NCBI RefSeq assembly: GCF_000176235.1
Contig: NZ_ACZV01000005.1
Location: 2,046,001 to 2,110,000 of the forward strand
Direction: 5' to 3'
From: Vibrio orientalis CIP 102891 = ATCC 33934
GTDB taxonomy: Bacteria; Pseudomonadota; Gammaproteobacteria; Enterobacterales; Vibrionaceae
Length of the DNA stretch: 64,000 bases
Part shown: positions 43,547 to 52,750 of the stretch, piece by piece
How positions within the stretch are numbered: the stretch's first letter is position 1
How the letters are laid out: every line of letters starts with the position of its first letter
Position numbers and translations under genes: made by a program
The notes under the pieces: model-generated
Seen by the model: the letters and a program-made list of their open reading frames with translations, nothing else
Told to the model about the DNA's origin: nothing
The model's database searches: none

Positions 43547-45271
43547 TTAAGTTCTCTCCGTCTTGCTTAGCCACATATTGTCCATACCTTCGCCTTTAAT
43601 TTGCATAGGGTATACGTGTTCAGTTTCGTCTACATTGATGTCGACAAACACCAGACGATCTTTCATGTCCAGCGCTTGCTTCAAACCAGCTTCAAGCTGA
43701 TCTGGTGACTCAATACGAATACCAACATGCCCATACGCTTCAGCGATAGCAGCAAAATCCGGAACGGAACTCATGTATGAGTTAGAGTGACGGCCTTGGT
43801 AAATAATGTCTTGCCACTGCTTTACCATGCCTAAGAAACGGTTATTCAAGTTAATGATTTTTACAGGAATATCATATTGCATCGCCGTGGATAGCTCCTG
43901 AATATTCATCTGGATACTACCGTCACCTGTCACAACCACCACTTCTTCGTCTGGCTTAGCAAATTTAACGCCCATGCCTGCAGGTAGGCCAAAGCCCATC
44001 GTGCCTAGGCCACCAGAGTTAATCCAACGACGTGGTTTGTTAAATGGGTAATATAGAGCGGCAAACATTTGGTGCTGACCAACGTCTGATGCAACGTAGG
44101 CATCTCCACCGGTCAATTTATGCAGCGTTTCAATTACTTGTTGCGGCTTAATACGCTCTGGAGAAGTTTCGTAGGATAAGCACTTACGATCACGCCATAC
44201 TTGGATCTCATCCCACCAGCGGTTCAACGCTTGTTGATCATTGGTACTACCTTGCTCTTCAAGCAAGTTCACCATCGCCTGGAGCACTTTTTCCGCAGAG
44301 CCTACAATCGGCACATCCGCTTTAACGTTTTTCGAGATCGACGACGGATCGATATCAATATGCATCACTTTCGCGTTTGGACAGTACTTCTCAAGGTTGT
44401 TTGTGGTTCGGTCATCAAATCGAACCCCAACACCGAAAATCAGATCAGCATTATGCATCGCCATATTGGCTTCATACACACCGTGCATACCCAGCATACC
44501 TAGCGCATTTTTGTGCGTGCCAGGGAAAGCCCCAAGCCCCATTAAGGTGCTAACAACAGGTAGGTTTAGCGCTTCAGCTAACTCTGTTAAGTGTTTTTCA
44601 GCTTCAGAGATAACAGCACCACCGCCGACATAAAGCACGGGTTTCTTGGCTTCTAAAAGTGTTTTCAAACCTTTTTTGATTTGCCCTTTATGGCCAGTAG
44701 TCGTTGGCTTATAAGAACGCATCGAGATTGATTCTGGGTACTCATACGGCAGTTTGATTTGCGGGTTCATGACATCTTTTGGCAAATCGATAAGCACAGG
44801 TCCAGGTCGGCCTGTTGTTGCAATATAGAAGGCTTTTTTAACCGTTTCGGCGATATCTTCCGCTTTCTTCACGAGGAAGCTGTGCTTCACTACTGGGCGC
44901 GATACACCCACAATGTCACACTCTTGGAAGGCATCATTACCAATCATATTGTTTGGTACGTTGCCTGAAATAACGATCATTGGAATTGAGTCCATATACG
45001 CTGTTGCAATACCCGTAATGGTATTGGTCGCGCCAGGACCAGAACAAACCAGTACTACACCCGGATTACCGGTTGCTCGCGCATAGCCATCCGCCATGTG
45101 CGTTGCTGCCTGTTCGTGACGAACAAGAACGTGTTTAATTTGGTCTGTTTTTGCATGAAGTGCATCATAGATATCGAGAACAGAACCACCTGGGTAACCA
45201 AAGATCTGTTCAACGCCTTCTTCGATCAGAGATTGAACGACCATCTCCGCACCGGACAACATTGCTGCCAT
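43547..45271 (-). CDS. ilvI: Acetolactate synthase, large (catalytic) subunit
   Basis: Thiamin-diphosphate enzyme that makes acetolactate (valine, leucine) or acetohydroxybutyrate (isoleucine). The 574-residue length equals E. coli IlvI with the start at 45271, which has AAGGAG seven bases upstream. The in-frame upstream ATG at 45313 is rejected. Motifs are GYPGGSVLDIYDAL, the catalytic-glutamate region VRHEQAATHMADGYAR, FAD-domain GVRFDDRTT, and the ThDP motif GDGSIQMN...NNRFLGMV. It forms the ilvIH operon with the next gene. Confidence 0.97.
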   Translation of the reverse strand: MAAMLSGAEMVVQSLIEEGVEQIFGYPGGSVLDIYDALHAKTDQIKHVLVRHEQAATHMADGYARATGNPGVVLVCSGPGATNTITGIATAYMDSIPMIVISGNVPNNMIGNDAFQECDIVGVSRPVVKHSFLVKKAEDIAETVKKAFYIATTGRPGPVLIDLPKDVMNPQIKLPYEYPESISMRSYKPTTTGHKGQIKKGLKTLLEAKKPVLYVGGGAVISEAEKHLTELAEALNLPVVSTLMGLGAFPGTHKNALGMLGMHGVYEANMAMHNADLIFGVGVRFDDRTTNNLEKYCPNAKVMHIDIDPSSISKNVKADVPIVGSAEKVLQAMVNLLEEQGSTNDQQALNRWWDEIQVWRDRKCLSYETSPERIKPQQVIETLHKLTGGDAYVASDVGQHQMFAALYYPFNKPRRWINSGGLGTMGFGLPAGMGVKFAKPDEEVVVVTGDGSIQMNIQELSTAMQYDIPVKIINLNNRFLGMVKQWQDIIYQGRHSNSYMSSVPDFAAIAEAYGHVGIRIESPDQLEAGLKQALDMKDRLVFVDINVDETEHVYPMQIKGEGMDNMWLSKTERT

Positions 45272-45708
45272 ACTTTTCTCCTTAACCAATTCACCAAAGT
45301 GTAAGGTCAACACTCTGGGCTGGTTTTACATAGTCTAGGTCTTATTCGTAGCCTAAATCGAAATACTTCCACTTTTTCGGCTATGTCTTGTCTGTAGTTA
45401 AAATCAAACAAGTTCACGCAACAAATGTAACGTTTTATTAGCAACGGGTCTAATGCGACTCCTCTCCCACTTTAAACGATATGCTATTTTTCAACACTAA
45501 ATCACAAAAACAGCCTACACAGAGCAAATAAAACAGAACTTTACTCTGACAATCACTTAAAATACGTTGAATAATATCCGAGAAAAGTAACGCCTGATGA
45601 TAATCGACAACCATTTTATTAAATCTAAAGTGGCAAAAAAAATCCCCCAAAGCACTTTAAGTGCGTTGGGGGATTATTGAACAAGAGAAAAATTAACTTC
45701 GCGAAAAA
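45272..45708. other. Control region upstream of ilvIH
   Basis: A 437-base gap. Apart from the terminator of the acyl-CoA ligase gene (45641-45675) it is AT-rich and non-coding. In E. coli the ilvIH region binds Lrp; here I see no clear leader peptide with repeated branched-chain codons and no convincing sigma-70 boxes. Confidence 0.5.
45641..45675 (-). terminator. Terminator of the acyl-CoA ligase gene
   Basis: AATCCCCCAA-GCACTT (45641-45657) pairs with AAGTGC-TTGGGGGATT (45659-45675). On the minus strand it is followed by a run of T. Confidence 0.88.
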
Positions 45709-47517
45709 CTACTTCTTATCCGCTTTATCGTTATACATTTCTTCGATTTCATCCTGATATTTGTCATTAATGACTTTGCGACGAAGTTTCTGTGTTGGTG
45801 TTAGCTCACCATCATCCATAGAGAAGGCTTTCGGTAGCAGCTTGAACTTTTTCACCTGCTCAAACTTGGCCAACTCTTTCTGCAGATCATTGACGCGCTT
45901 CTCTAGCATCTCAACTATTTGGTGATGCTTAACCAGCTCTACGCGATCGTGATACTTAATATTGAGCTCTTTTGCGTACTCTTCTAGGGAGTCGTAACAA
46001 GGGACAATCAATGCAGAAACAAACTTGCGTGTATCAGCAATCACAGCGATTTGTTCGATAAAATGATCTTTACCAATCGTACCTTCAACCATTTGCGGCG
46101 CGATGTACTTACCGTTAGAGGTCTTCATCAATTCTTTGATACGGTCGGTAATGAATACATTACCATTTTCATCAATGTGACCTGCATCACCGGTCTTTAA
46201 GAAGCCATGTTCATCGAAGGTTTTTGCCGTCTCTTCTGGCATCTTATAGTAGCCACGCATAACCATTGGACCACGTACTAAGATCTCGTTGTTTTCACCG
46301 ATCTTAACTTGAGCGCCAGGCATCGACATACCAATCGAGTCTGGGTTAAAGCACTTATCATCCCAACAAGAAACCGTTGCGGTAGTTTCTGTCATGCCAT
46401 AACCCAACTTAACGTTGATACCAATAGCGTGGAAGAAGCGACCAATCGTCTCATCAAGCTTTGCGCCACCACATGGCATAAAGTTGATTTTTCCGCCCAG
46501 TAACGCACGTAGCTTTGATAGAACCAACTTATCGGCTAGTGCATACGACTTCTTCAGCATCAATGAAGGTTTGCGACCTTCTTGATGACAAACCGCCATC
46601 TTAGCTCCCATATTCACCGCCCAAGTAAATAGGACTTTGCGAATAAATGGCGCTTTGGCGACCTTTTCATGGATTGCAGAAAAGATCTTCTCGTAGAAAC
46701 GCGGAACAGCACACATCACAGTAGGGCGAACTTCACTTAAGGCATCACGTACTTGCATGGTGTCTTGTAGATAGCAGTTAGTCGCGCCTTTGTAGAGGAC
46801 GTAGAAGGTCCAAGCTCGCTCAAATACGTGGGATAGCGGTAGGAAACACAATGAAACATCAGACTCAGATAGGCTTAAGCGTTGATCATGACCTTCAAGT
46901 TGAGCGGCGATGTTAGCGTAATCAAGCATGACCCCTTTAGGCTGACCAGTGGTCCCTGAGGTATAGATAAGTGTCAGTAGATCATCGAAATTAGCTTGAG
47001 ATAAACGCTCGTCTAGCTCGGCTTGCTGCTCGGCTTGAGCGTTGGCAATAAACTGCTGCCAACCTATCGCATGTTCAAAACCACCAAGCTCAATCTCATC
47101 CGACATCGCGACAATCAGCTCTAACTGTTCACATTGGTCATAGATAGAGACAGCAGCATCGAATTGTGGCTGTTCACCAACAAACAGAATACGTACATCC
47201 GCGTCTTGTAAGATGTAGGCGGACTGTGCCGCTGTGTTTGTTGGGTAAATAGGTACCGTAACAGCGCGTAGTTGAAGCGCAGCAAAATCAGCCACAGTCC
47301 ATTGTGGCATGTTGTTGGAGAAGATACCGATCTTATCCTGAACTCTGATTCCATGAGCCAATAGAGCAAGTGATAGCGAATCAACTTGCTGACCAAACTG
47401 CTTCCAGCTAATGCCGTTCCACATATTGCCGACTTTATGCTTAAGTGCAATACGGTCACTGCCATTGGCAATTTGGTCTCTAATTCGTTTTACGATATGA
47501 AAATCTAAGTTGGCCAT
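45709..47517 (-). CDS. Long-chain fatty acid-CoA ligase (AMP-forming)
   Basis: The 602-residue acyl-adenylate enzyme has LIYTSGTTGQPKGV (P-loop, about residues 178-191), LPLSHVFERAW, GYGMTETTATVSC and LKTGDAGHID...TDRIKELMKTSNGKYIAP. The extended linker and C-terminus place it with eukaryotic-like FAA1/FadD15 ligases rather than E. coli FadD, so no fad symbol is given. It activates long-chain fatty acids to acyl-CoA for lipid synthesis or breakdown. There are no membrane segments; it probably associates with the inner membrane. It stands alone, with terminators on each side. Confidence 0.9.
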   Translation of the reverse strand: MANLDFHIVKRIRDQIANGSDRIALKHKVGNMWNGISWKQFGQQVDSLSLALLAHGIRVQDKIGIFSNNMPQWTVADFAALQLRAVTVPIYPTNTAAQSAYILQDADVRILFVGEQPQFDAAVSIYDQCEQLELIVAMSDEIELGGFEHAIGWQQFIANAQAEQQAELDERLSQANFDDLLTLIYTSGTTGQPKGVMLDYANIAAQLEGHDQRLSLSESDVSLCFLPLSHVFERAWTFYVLYKGATNCYLQDTMQVRDALSEVRPTVMCAVPRFYEKIFSAIHEKVAKAPFIRKVLFTWAVNMGAKMAVCHQEGRKPSLMLKKSYALADKLVLSKLRALLGGKINFMPCGGAKLDETIGRFFHAIGINVKLGYGMTETTATVSCWDDKCFNPDSIGMSMPGAQVKIGENNEILVRGPMVMRGYYKMPEETAKTFDEHGFLKTGDAGHIDENGNVFITDRIKELMKTSNGKYIAPQMVEGTIGKDHFIEQIAVIADTRKFVSALIVPCYDSLEEYAKELNIKYHDRVELVKHHQIVEMLEKRVNDLQKELAKFEQVKKFKLLPKAFSMDDGELTPTQKLRRKVINDKYQDEIEEMYNDKADKK

Positions 47518-47627
47518 TCTTCGTCTACCTTTAGCTTACACCTGTAAGCTTTAATCAGCGCACAAGTGTACATTTCGGACTAGAAAAGGCAACTGATGAG
47601 CGTCAAAGTTATCAATATAAATAATAA

Positions 47628-47661
47628 AAAACCTCGGACAGTATTCACCATCCGAGGTTTT
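47628..47661 (-). terminator. Terminator of leuO
   Basis: AAAACCTCGGA (47628-47638) and TCCGAGGTTTT (47651-47661) with a 12-base loop. On the minus strand TTTTTTATT follows. Confidence 0.85.
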
Positions 47662-47683
47662 ATAATTTCGATGATTGAGTCGA

Positions 47684-48643
47684 TTAATCTAATGCAACGA
47701 CTTCACCACAAATCATCATAAGCTGGTCACGCAACCAGATATGACCTTTGTCTTTTTCGCTCGATTCGTGCCAGCTAAGGAAACCGCTGATCTTGCCGTT
47801 TTCAAATGGGAACTCGATCACTTGCAGTTGATCTTTGTTTGCTGCGTTTTCTACCATCCAACGCGGAGCAATTGTTACTAGTTCAGATTGACCGACAACG
47901 TACAATACGTTGCTCAGGCTTGTACCTTCATAGTACGCCTGTACATCTAGATCGCGATACGCTTGCTCTGAGAAACTACGCTGACCATGTACTTTCGATA
48001 GTTTTGCGTGACGTTCACGAAGCAATGAGTCTGCCGTTACCACTCCTTGAATGCGAGAATGACCTTTAGATGCCACAACAACTAACTCATCTTGGAAGAT
48101 TTCAGTGCTAGAGAAGCCTTGCTCATCAAAACGCGCGTAATCAATAACAAAGTCGATTTCTTGGTAACGCATACGCTCTGCAAGCTGACGGTCAAACTCC
48201 GCGTCAAGATGAAGCTGCACATTTGGTGCTAACTCATGAATCGTTGACATGATTTTCGGTGCGAAACGCATATCACATGGGCTGCAAATCGCTAGTTTAA
48301 ACAGGCGAGTTGACGTTTCAGGTGAGAATACTGAGCTTGGCAATTCGTTACGAATTAACTGTAGAGCCTGACGAACTGGACCAAATAACTGGCGAGCACG
48401 CTGGGTTGGTTGAATACCACGACCTTGACGCATGAACAGCTCATCATTAAACATCACTTTCAGGCGAGCAACGGCATTACTTACCGCGGGTTGAGACATA
48501 CCTAGATTGTGCGCTGCACGAGTAATGTTTTGCTCTTGCATAACGGCATCAAAAACAGTTAATAGGTTTAGATCTACTCCACGTAAAGTACTTTCCATGC
48601 GGTAGCTAGCAATAGCACTCATAGACTCTTTCTTGTCAATCAT
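47684..48643 (-). CDS. leuO: LysR-type global regulator LeuO
   Basis: The 319-residue LysR-family regulator has an N-terminal winged helix (NLLTVFDAVMQEQNITRAAHNLGMSQPAVSNAVARLK, about residues 26-63) and a substrate-binding-like C-terminal domain (ATSC-type core from FKLAICSPCDM onward). In Vibrio cholerae and E. coli LeuO is a global H-NS antagonist that responds to (p)ppGpp and regulates virulence and stress genes. Its location near leuABCD identifies it. The upstream 387 bases are very AT-rich, which fits binding by LeuO and H-NS. MSAIASYRM eight residues in is a possible alternative start. Confidence 0.92.
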   Translation of the reverse strand: MIDKKESMSAIASYRMESTLRGVDLNLLTVFDAVMQEQNITRAAHNLGMSQPAVSNAVARLKVMFNDELFMRQGRGIQPTQRARQLFGPVRQALQLIRNELPSSVFSPETSTRLFKLAICSPCDMRFAPKIMSTIHELAPNVQLHLDAEFDRQLAERMRYQEIDFVIDYARFDEQGFSSTEIFQDELVVVASKGHSRIQGVVTADSLLRERHAKLSKVHGQRSFSEQAYRDLDVQAYYEGTSLSNVLYVVGQSELVTIAPRWMVENAANKDQLQVIEFPFENGKISGFLSWHESSEKDKGHIWLRDQLMMICGEVVALD

Positions 48644-49030
48644 TGGGCAAGCCTCTTAATTCTTCAGCGTAAATGGTTCTTAATTCAAATTGAGTTGGAA
48701 TAGAAAACCCAAATCTCGTCTCATCCGTTATATTTATTTGTTAGATGTTTACTGACGAATTCCTACTATCAACGAATCATTCGGCGTTTAGCAATAAGAT
48801 TGACAATTAATCATCATTTTTTACTTAGCAACTAAAAAAGAACTTAAATTACAGGCAATTACCCTCTCTATAAAAAAAGATAAATAGTTAGAATTACCTT
48901 TGATATATAAATATTTTATATTAACCCCAAGTGTTACAGCGGCGTATCAAGCATCAACATGAGTTATTAATGGCAAGTCAGATACAAAAACCACATCAAT
49001 AGATGACACTACTAGGCAAGAGTGCTTGCT
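48644..49030. other. AT-rich leuO control region
   Basis: A 387-base non-coding gap with long A/T tracts (for example around 48800-48925), consistent with H-NS and LeuO binding. No open frame with coding character was seen. I could not assign -10 and -35 boxes with confidence. Confidence 0.55.
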
Positions 49031-50077
49031 CTAAACTCGCGTCACATAGCTGGGAAAATCCACTTTTTCCCATAAGGATTGTCTAAGAACGGTCGTATCT
49101 CCCCACTCACCTTGCTTAATCCAACACGCTAATGCTGTAGCTACATCAGGATAAGTGACACTTTCTGCACTCGACTCATCTAACCAATGCCGTACCACCG
49201 AAGCATCCAGAATATCCATCCGCGTTGCCAATCCCAACTCTTCTAGGGTTGCCACATTGCTCACCTGCTCAAACTGTCCCTTTAGTGGTTTAAGCAACAG
49301 TTTCTTACCTAGGGAGAGTGCCTCCGATGGAAGTTCAAAGCCTCCGTTAGTGATTACCCCTTTACAGCGACTTAAACTGGACTGGAATGTATCAAAGCTC
49401 AATGGAAAGAATTCAATATTTTCGATGTGCGTGTGTTCGATAATCTCAGGATGAAAACAAACGAAAGATTGGCGAGTAAAGCGCAGCAGTAGCTCAGTGA
49501 TATCGTTGATACTTTCAAACGGTAAATAGACCAAGACAAATGCTTCTTCTCGGCACTCTAAATTCGTTGTATGGATAATGGGAGGCAAGATGGGCTGTTC
49601 AAAATGATGCCAATGTAGACCGATATAATGATCTGCAGGTGCAAAGTACTCTATCACTTGTCTATCTATCCAACTCGCTCCTTGTAAAGGGACCGCATAG
49701 CGAAACGCATTTTGGTGACTGACACTAATTGACGGGACGCCTCGTTTTTTAGCAGCCCAGGCTGATACGGGCTCAAAGTCATTCAGAACCAAATCATAAT
49801 GAGACAAATTCAAATCATTCACATCATTCCATAGCTGCCACAAGTTATTAGACATCAATGTTTTCGTGTAGTTAATACAGCCTCGCTCAGTAATAAAAGA
49901 GAGGCCGCGACGAGTTTGATAGTCACCAAACTCCTCCATAGAGAAATACTTGGATTTTTCTCGCCCGGTGAATAAGTATTCAACCTCAATACCTTGCTCA
50001 ACCAGACAGCGCGACATTGCCCTAGCGCGAGCAATATGGCCATTCCCAGTACCTTGTATGCCGTAGAGAATTTTCAC
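49031..50077 (-). CDS. Glycosyltransferase, MJ1255/VC2487 family
   Basis: The 348-residue protein has the GT-B fold of the MJ1255/VC2487 family. MKILYGIQGTGNGHIARARAM is the N-terminal glycine-rich donor loop. GVITNGGFELPSEALSLGKKLLLKP (about residues 238-262) is the C-terminal nucleotide-sugar binding element. The acceptor and product are unknown. Its start comes immediately after the PAP2-phosphatase stop, so the pair is co-translated and probably acts in one envelope pathway. A similar pair lies between leuO and leuA in V. cholerae. Confidence 0.85.
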   Translation of the reverse strand: MKILYGIQGTGNGHIARARAMSRCLVEQGIEVEYLFTGREKSKYFSMEEFGDYQTRRGLSFITERGCINYTKTLMSNNLWQLWNDVNDLNLSHYDLVLNDFEPVSAWAAKKRGVPSISVSHQNAFRYAVPLQGASWIDRQVIEYFAPADHYIGLHWHHFEQPILPPIIHTTNLECREEAFVLVYLPFESINDITELLLRFTRQSFVCFHPEIIEHTHIENIEFFPLSFDTFQSSLSRCKGVITNGGFELPSEALSLGKKLLLKPLKGQFEQVSNVATLEELGLATRMDILDASVVRHWLDESSAESVTYPDVATALACWIKQGEWGDTTVLRQSLWEKVDFPSYVTRV

Positions 50078-50608
50078 TTATATTCCTCCAGTCAGTGCCA
50101 TAGCTAGCTTGGCGCAACCAATTCCTAATGCAGCTCCGAGAATCACATCGGTAAGGAAATGAACGCCAAGTAAAATACGGGCACTGGCGATCAAGCTAGC
50201 CCAAGTGAAAGCAAACATAGTCAGGTCGCTATACCAATGCGACACCAACGTAGCCATCAAAAATGCCGCAGCGGTATGCCCTGACGGCAAACTGTATCGG
50301 TCACTTGGCGTAATAAATGAGGTCACAAGCTCTGAGCAGTCATGAGGACGTCGACGTTTAAAAAGGTTTTTAACTGCCCAGTAAATAGGTAATTCGATGG
50401 CAAAGGCGGTAAGGCCAACCAAGAGGAACAGTTGGCCTTTATCCCCACCAAAACCACTAGCGGCTAATCCAAATAGTACATAAAGATGGCCATCTCCTGT
50501 ATGTGAAATAGCCCTGCTCACTCTCGATAGAGGGTATGAGAATTTGTGCTGCAGACAGAACAGCGAAAACGCCAGATCTAATTTCGCAATTGGCTCGATA
50601 GAACGCAT
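50078..50608 (-). CDS. PAP2-family membrane phosphatase
   Basis: The 176-residue inner-membrane protein has about five membrane segments. It shows all three phosphatase motifs: KNLFKRRRP (motif 1), PSGHTAA (motif 2) and ARILLGVHFLTD (motif 3, with Ala in place of the usual Ser before Arg). Such enzymes remove phosphate from phosphatidic acid, phosphatidylglycerophosphate, undecaprenyl pyrophosphate or lipid A. The substrate cannot be read from sequence. It is the first gene of a two-gene unit with the glycosyltransferase and is divergent from leuA. Confidence 0.88.
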   Translation of the reverse strand: MRSIEPIAKLDLAFSLFCLQHKFSYPLSRVSRAISHTGDGHLYVLFGLAASGFGGDKGQLFLLVGLTAFAIELPIYWAVKNLFKRRRPHDCSELVTSFITPSDRYSLPSGHTAAAFLMATLVSHWYSDLTMFAFTWASLIASARILLGVHFLTDVILGAALGIGCAKLAMALTGGI

Positions 50609-50859
50609 TACCGACTCCTTTTGTACAGTATTACGCCCAAGCTAAATCGTGTTAATGACAGGTGGGTGACGCTTTCACTGAGTTTCAATGACACTACCCG
50701 TCTGGAGTAACTCTTCACTGTAAACACACAAGTCACAGCGAATTCCACGAAATCGCTCTGCCACATTCATCCTTTTTATGAAAACAGCCATTAAGATTAC
50801 CTATTTTGCGGGATTCTCTCTTGAACTGATCTGACTTGCACAAAAAAACAACTTTAGGG

Positions 50860-50888
50860 TTGACGTTACCTCTCGAGTGCGGTACTAA
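50860..50888 (+). promoter_or_regulatory. Sigma-70 promoter of leuLABCD
   Basis: TTGACG (50860-50865), 17-base spacer, TACTAA (50883-50888). It lies about 50 bases before the leader peptide start. Confidence 0.75.
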
Positions 50889-50941
50889 TTTGTTAACTTA
50901 AATATGTGGATTATTTAACGCCCTTAAAGGAATCGTTAACA

Positions 50942-51004
50942 ATGATGAACCGTTTTTCTATCCTGCTGAGCCTCCTCCTTATCGTGAAAACATCGCGCGG
51001 GTAG
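50942..51004 (+). CDS. leuL: leu operon leader peptide
   Basis: A 20-residue frame, too short for normal gene calling: MMNRFSILLSLLLIVKTSRG. Five leucine codons lie close together (CTG CTG AGC CTC CTC CTT). A ribosome site AAGGAAT stands about ten bases upstream. The frame is followed by a terminator hairpin before leuA. This is the arrangement of leucine attenuation: slow translation of the leucine run when charged tRNA-Leu is scarce lets an anti-terminator form. The sequence differs from E. coli LeuL. Confidence 0.9.
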   Translation: MMNRFSILLSLLLIVKTSRG

Positions 51005-51037
51005 GCTGTGGAAGAAAAATAACCACAAAGATTTTCA

Positions 51038-51067
51038 AAAAGCCCGCACTTAGATGCGGGCTTTTTT
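51038..51067 (+). terminator. leu attenuator
   Basis: AAAAGCCCGCA (51038-51048) and TGCGGGCTTTT (51055-51065) with a 6-base loop, then TT. It stands between leuL and leuA and is the attenuation terminator. Confidence 0.9.
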
Positions 51068-51146
51068 ATACCTAGCTTTTGTAGCTAGGTAATGGAAGTA
51101 AACGATTAACGGATGCGATAAGCATCGAATCACTAAGGAAGCACTC

Positions 51147-52694
51147 ATGAACGATCAAGTCATTATTTTCGACACCACTCTACGTGATGGCGAACAAGCG
51201 TTGTCAGCAAGCTTGACGGTTAAAGAAAAACTGCAAATTGCCTACGCACTTGAAAGGCTGGGTGTGGATGTTATTGAAGCAGGTTTCCCAGTTTCATCAC
51301 CAGGTGATTTTGAGTCAGTACAAACCATCGCACGCAATATTAAAAACAGCCGCATCTGTGGCCTTTCGCGTGCCGTCGCAAAAGACATTGATGCAGCTGC
51401 TGAAGCGTTAAAAGTGGCGGACCAGTTCCGTATTCATACCTTTATTTCTACTTCTACTGTCCATGTTCAAGACAAATTACGCCGTAGCTATGATGACGTG
51501 GTTGAAATGGGTGTTAAAGCTGTCAAACACGCTCGTAAATACACGGATGACGTAGAGTTTTCTTGTGAAGACGCGGGCCGTACTCCAATCGATAACCTAT
51601 GTCGCATGGTAGAAGCTGCTATTGATGCAGGCGCGAACACCATCAACATTCCAGATACCGTTGGCTACACAGTACCCAATGAGTTTGGTGGCATTATTCA
51701 GACGTTATTTAACCGCGTACCTAATATCGATAAAGCGATCATTTCTGTGCACTGTCACGATGACCTAGGTATGTCTGTTGCGAACTCAATTGCAGCTGTA
51801 CAAGCCGGTGCTCGTCAGATTGAAGGCACCATCAATGGTATCGGCGAACGTGCGGGTAACTGTTCGCTAGAAGAAATTGCAATGATCATCAAAACACGTC
51901 AAGAGCTACTAGGTGTTCATACTGGTCTAAAACATGATGAGATCCACCGTACCAGTAAGTTAGTTAGCCAACTTTGCAATATGCCGATTCAAGACAACAA
52001 GGCCATCGTAGGCGCTAACGCATTCAGCCACTCTTCAGGTATTCACCAAGATGGCATGCTTAAGAACAAGAATACCTACGAGATCATGACGCCGGAGTCC
52101 ATTGGTCTGAAGAACCAAGCGCTTAACCTAACCAGTCGTAGTGGTCGTGCTGCAGTGAAGAGCCACATGGACACCATGGGCTACAAAGAAGAAGAGTACA
52201 ACCTAGACGCTCTATATGAAGATTTCTTGAAACTAGCGGACCGTAAAGGCCAGGTATTTGATTACGATCTAGAAGCTCTAATGCACTTCTCTAACTTGCG
52301 TGAAGAAGATGACTTCTACAAATTGAACTACCTAAGCGTGCAGTCTGGTAGCGTAATGGCGACAACCAGCATCAAGCTTCAATGTGGTGATGAAGAGCAA
52401 TCTGAAGCAGCAGTAGGTAATGGCCCTGTCGATGCGTTATACCAGTGTATCTATCGTGTAACGGGTTATGATATTGTTCTAGACAAGTTCGATTTAACCG
52501 CGAAAGGTGAAGGTGAAGATGGACTAGGTCAAGCGGATATCATTGCGAACTACAAAGGTCGCAAATATCACGGTACCGGTGTTTCAACCGATATCGTAGA
52601 AGCTTCAGGCCAAGCATTACTTCACGTAATCAACAGCATTCACCGTGCTGACAAGATCGCTGAGATCAAACAGAAAAAAATCGAAACAGTATAA
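51147..52694 (+). CDS. leuA: 2-isopropylmalate synthase
   Basis: First committed step of leucine synthesis: condenses acetyl-CoA with 2-ketoisovalerate. The 515-residue protein carries the DTTLRDGEQALSAS motif near the N-terminus, the metal-binding HCHDDLGMSVANS region and GIGERAGNCSLEE. The C-terminal LeuA regulatory domain (LNYLSVQSG to VNSIHRADKI) binds leucine for feedback inhibition. The start follows AAGGAAGCACTC. It is the first gene of leuABCD and is controlled by the attenuator just upstream. Confidence 0.98.
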   Translation: MNDQVIIFDTTLRDGEQALSASLTVKEKLQIAYALERLGVDVIEAGFPVSSPGDFESVQTIARNIKNSRICGLSRAVAKDIDAAAEALKVADQFRIHTFISTSTVHVQDKLRRSYDDVVEMGVKAVKHARKYTDDVEFSCEDAGRTPIDNLCRMVEAAIDAGANTINIPDTVGYTVPNEFGGIIQTLFNRVPNIDKAIISVHCHDDLGMSVANSIAAVQAGARQIEGTINGIGERAGNCSLEEIAMIIKTRQELLGVHTGLKHDEIHRTSKLVSQLCNMPIQDNKAIVGANAFSHSSGIHQDGMLKNKNTYEIMTPESIGLKNQALNLTSRSGRAAVKSHMDTMGYKEEEYNLDALYEDFLKLADRKGQVFDYDLEALMHFSNLREEDDFYKLNYLSVQSGSVMATTSIKLQCGDEEQSEAAVGNGPVDALYQCIYRVTGYDIVLDKFDLTAKGEGEDGLGQADIIANYKGRKYHGTGVSTDIVEASGQALLHVINSIHRADKIAEIKQKKIETV

Positions 52695-52750
52695 GTAAGA
52701 CTCCAGGGATGCGAGTCGTTCCTGGAAGAGATAAAAACTAAAGGAATAAC

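Larger units (their letters stand above)
50609..51146. other. leu operon regulatory region
   Basis: The 538-base gap contains the leu promoter (50860-50888), the leader peptide gene (50942-51004) and the attenuator hairpin (51038-51066). The remaining bases 50609-50850 show no coding frame; they should include the promoter of the PAP2 gene. Confidence 0.75.

Noticed and set aside
45272..45650. Possible leader peptide or small gene upstream of ilvI, including a 66-codon frame at 45450-45650
   Set aside because: No cluster of Val, Leu or Ile codons followed by an attenuator; the frame overlaps the acyl-CoA ligase terminator and has no coding character.
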